DNA of 6,998 nt, from contig JAUVIJ010000100.1 in the NCBI GenBank assembly GCA_030592835.1, forward strand, positions 1 through 6,998, in the 5' to 3' direction. Both the position numbers and the translations under genes were made by a program. The notes under the pieces are model-generated. The model saw only the letters and a list, made by a program, of their open reading frames with translations. It did not search any database and was not told the origin of the DNA. This stretch comes from Candidatus Cloacimonadota bacterium (GTDB lineage Bacteria > Cloacimonadota > Cloacimonadia > Cloacimonadales > TCS61). Positions 6,037 through 6,998 of this stretch are shown here, piece after piece; the stretch's first letter is position 1, and each line of letters begins with the position of its first letter.

Positions 6037-6806
6037 AAGAATTATTCTGGATCGATTCTCACTGTCATCTTGCTGACCCCAAACTTATTCCTGATCTTGA
6101 AAACGATTTTAAGGAAATCGTTCCTGAGAATATCAGAGTTTTGATCAGTTCGGTTTTGAGTAGGAAAGAGATCATCTGGCACAGGGAGTCTCTTCCTGCG
6201 TTAGCAATTCCCAAGGAATTAACTATTTACATGACTGCTGGCATTCACCCTTATTATGAAGAAAGCAGTAAAGATGATTTTGATCTTATAGCAGAATTAG
6301 CCGGATCACAAAAACTGATGGCGATCGGTGAGATCGGTCTTGATAATAGGAATTCAGATACTTCCTGGCAAAAGGATATTTTGCTCCGACAACTCGATCT
6401 GGCGAGAGCTTATGACCTTCCGGTTATTTTTCATGTTGTAAAAATGTATTATGAACTCCATAAAATTCTGAAGAATAATTTTCCAAAGGTCAGGGGATAT
6501 CTGCATGGATTTAACTCTTCTCTGGAAGTAGCGGAAAATTTCAGTAGATTTGACCTGGCATTCTCCCTGAATATGTGCCTGCCGGACATTTCCGTGCTGA
6601 ATCATATTCTAAAAAGAGGTTTCTATCTAATGGAAACCGATGCACCATATGCCAAACCTATTACCAACCGGGAGGATCATAATCATTTAATTAACCTGAT
6701 GTCAGTTATCTACGAACTGTGCAAATTGACTAATAGATCGAGAGAGAGTATTCAATTAGATCAGTATTATAGTTTCAAGCAACTATTTGCAGAATCAGGA
6801 AAATAA
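6033..6806 (+). CDS. TatD-family metal-dependent hydrolase (putative deoxyribonuclease)
   Basis: Amidohydrolase-like TIM barrel of the TatD/YcfH/YjjV family, whose members act as metal-dependent 3'-5' DNases and related hydrolases; the exact substrate here is unknown. Seen in order: DSHCHL with the metal-binding His10 and His12; GIHPYY (70-75); GEIGLD with bridging Glu100; LPVIFH with His134; LHGFNSS with His158; and METDAPY with Asp203. All metal ligands expected for the family are present. The usual basic residue after the third histidine site (family HxR) is replaced: here it reads HVVK. Length 257 is normal. The ATG at 6033 is the earliest possible start because TAA lies directly before it in frame. 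It has no convincing SD, unlike its neighbours. The gene lies 53 bp after the barrel gene, and its stop overlaps the tcdA start by one base (TAATG), so the two are probably cotranscribed and coupled. Confidence 0.93.
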   Translation: MKELFWIDSHCHLADPKLIPDLENDFKEIVPENIRVLISSVLSRKEIIWHRESLPALAIPKELTIYMTAGIHPYYEESSKDDFDLIAELAGSQKLMAIGEIGLDNRNSDTSWQKDILLRQLDLARAYDLPVIFHVVKMYYELHKILKNNFPKVRGYLHGFNSSLEVAENFSRFDLAFSLNMCLPDISVLNHILKRGFYLMETDAPYAKPITNREDHNHLINLMSVIYELCKLTNRSRESIQLDQYYSFKQLFAESGK

Positions 6807-6998
6807 TGGGGAAAAATCAATTTAACAGAACAGAATTACTTTTTGGAGCGGATGCGCTTGTCAGATTCAGAAAAAGCCGGGTCGCGGTCATGGGTCTGGG
6901 AGGAGTTGGATCATATGCAGCAGAAGCTCTTGCTAGAAGCGGGATCGGGAAGTTATTACTTGTAGATTTCGATAAAATTACTCTCTCCAATCTCAATC
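6806..6998 (+). CDS. tcdA: TcdA, tRNA threonylcarbamoyladenosine dehydratase (5' part only)
   Basis: E1-like ThiF-fold enzyme (also known as CsdL/YgdL) that uses ATP to cyclise t6A37 of ANN-decoding tRNAs to ct6A. Only the first 64 codons lie in the window; the frame stays open to the edge. Seen: RTELLFGADAL (8-18), matching the family's N-terminal R...L.G..AL helix; the nucleotide-binding MGLGGVGSYAAEALARSGIG (29-48); and LLLVDFDKITLSNLN (50-64) with the ribose-binding acidic strand end. Start ATG has AGGA five bases upstream (6797-6800) and overlaps the preceding TAA by one base. MoeB, ThiF and HesA share the fold. The spacing of the N-terminal RTELLFG block and the ARSGIGKLLLVD wording favour TcdA, but the C-terminal part that would settle it is missing. 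Confidence 0.88.
   Translation, partial: MGKNQFNRTELLFGADALVRFRKSRVAVMGLGGVGSYAAEALARSGIGKLLLVDFDKITLSNLN

Overview
The window is gene-dense, AT-rich (roughly 40% G+C by eye) bacterial chromosome with no phage, IS, CRISPR or rRNA/tRNA signal. A signal-peptide-bearing beta-barrel protein ending in Phe implies a Gram-negative (diderm) cell. The combination of folate/FAD-dependent TrmFO, RqcH, a COG1313-type radical SAM protein and clear Shine-Dalgarno sites suggests an anaerobe of the FCB neighbourhood, perhaps Cloacimonadota-like. That placement is inference. The good SD sites argue against typical Bacteroidota.

Layout. On the minus strand, read from about 4364 down to 82, four tightly packed genes form a probable operon: rqcH (ribosome-associated quality control), a radical SAM protein of the PflA/COG1313 type (14-bp overlap), queC (17-bp gap; preQ0 synthesis for queuosine) and trmFO (4-bp ATGA overlap; m5U54 of tRNA). 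A 145-bp divergent intergenic region (4365-4509) separates them from the plus-strand genes. These are a 489-residue outer-membrane beta-barrel candidate with several calcium-binding-like loops, a TatD-family metal-dependent hydrolase, and the 5' part of tcdA (ct6A37 tRNA dehydratase), cut by the window edge.

Theme. Three of the seven genes modify tRNA (positions 54, 34 and 37), and rqcH rescues obstructed large ribosomal subunits, so most of the window serves translation fidelity. The outer-membrane protein is the odd one out and the least characterised product here.

Points to look at: a compact RqcH that appears to lack the helix-hairpin-helix domain and has a cluster of A7-A9 tracts in its coiled-coil codons; the Ca2+-loop-rich barrel protein; a 53-bp spacer that holds overlapping inverted repeats and an 18-codon frame exactly bridging the barrel gene and tatD; and a strong excess of GATC tetranucleotides. 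No clearly new multi-gene system is visible.
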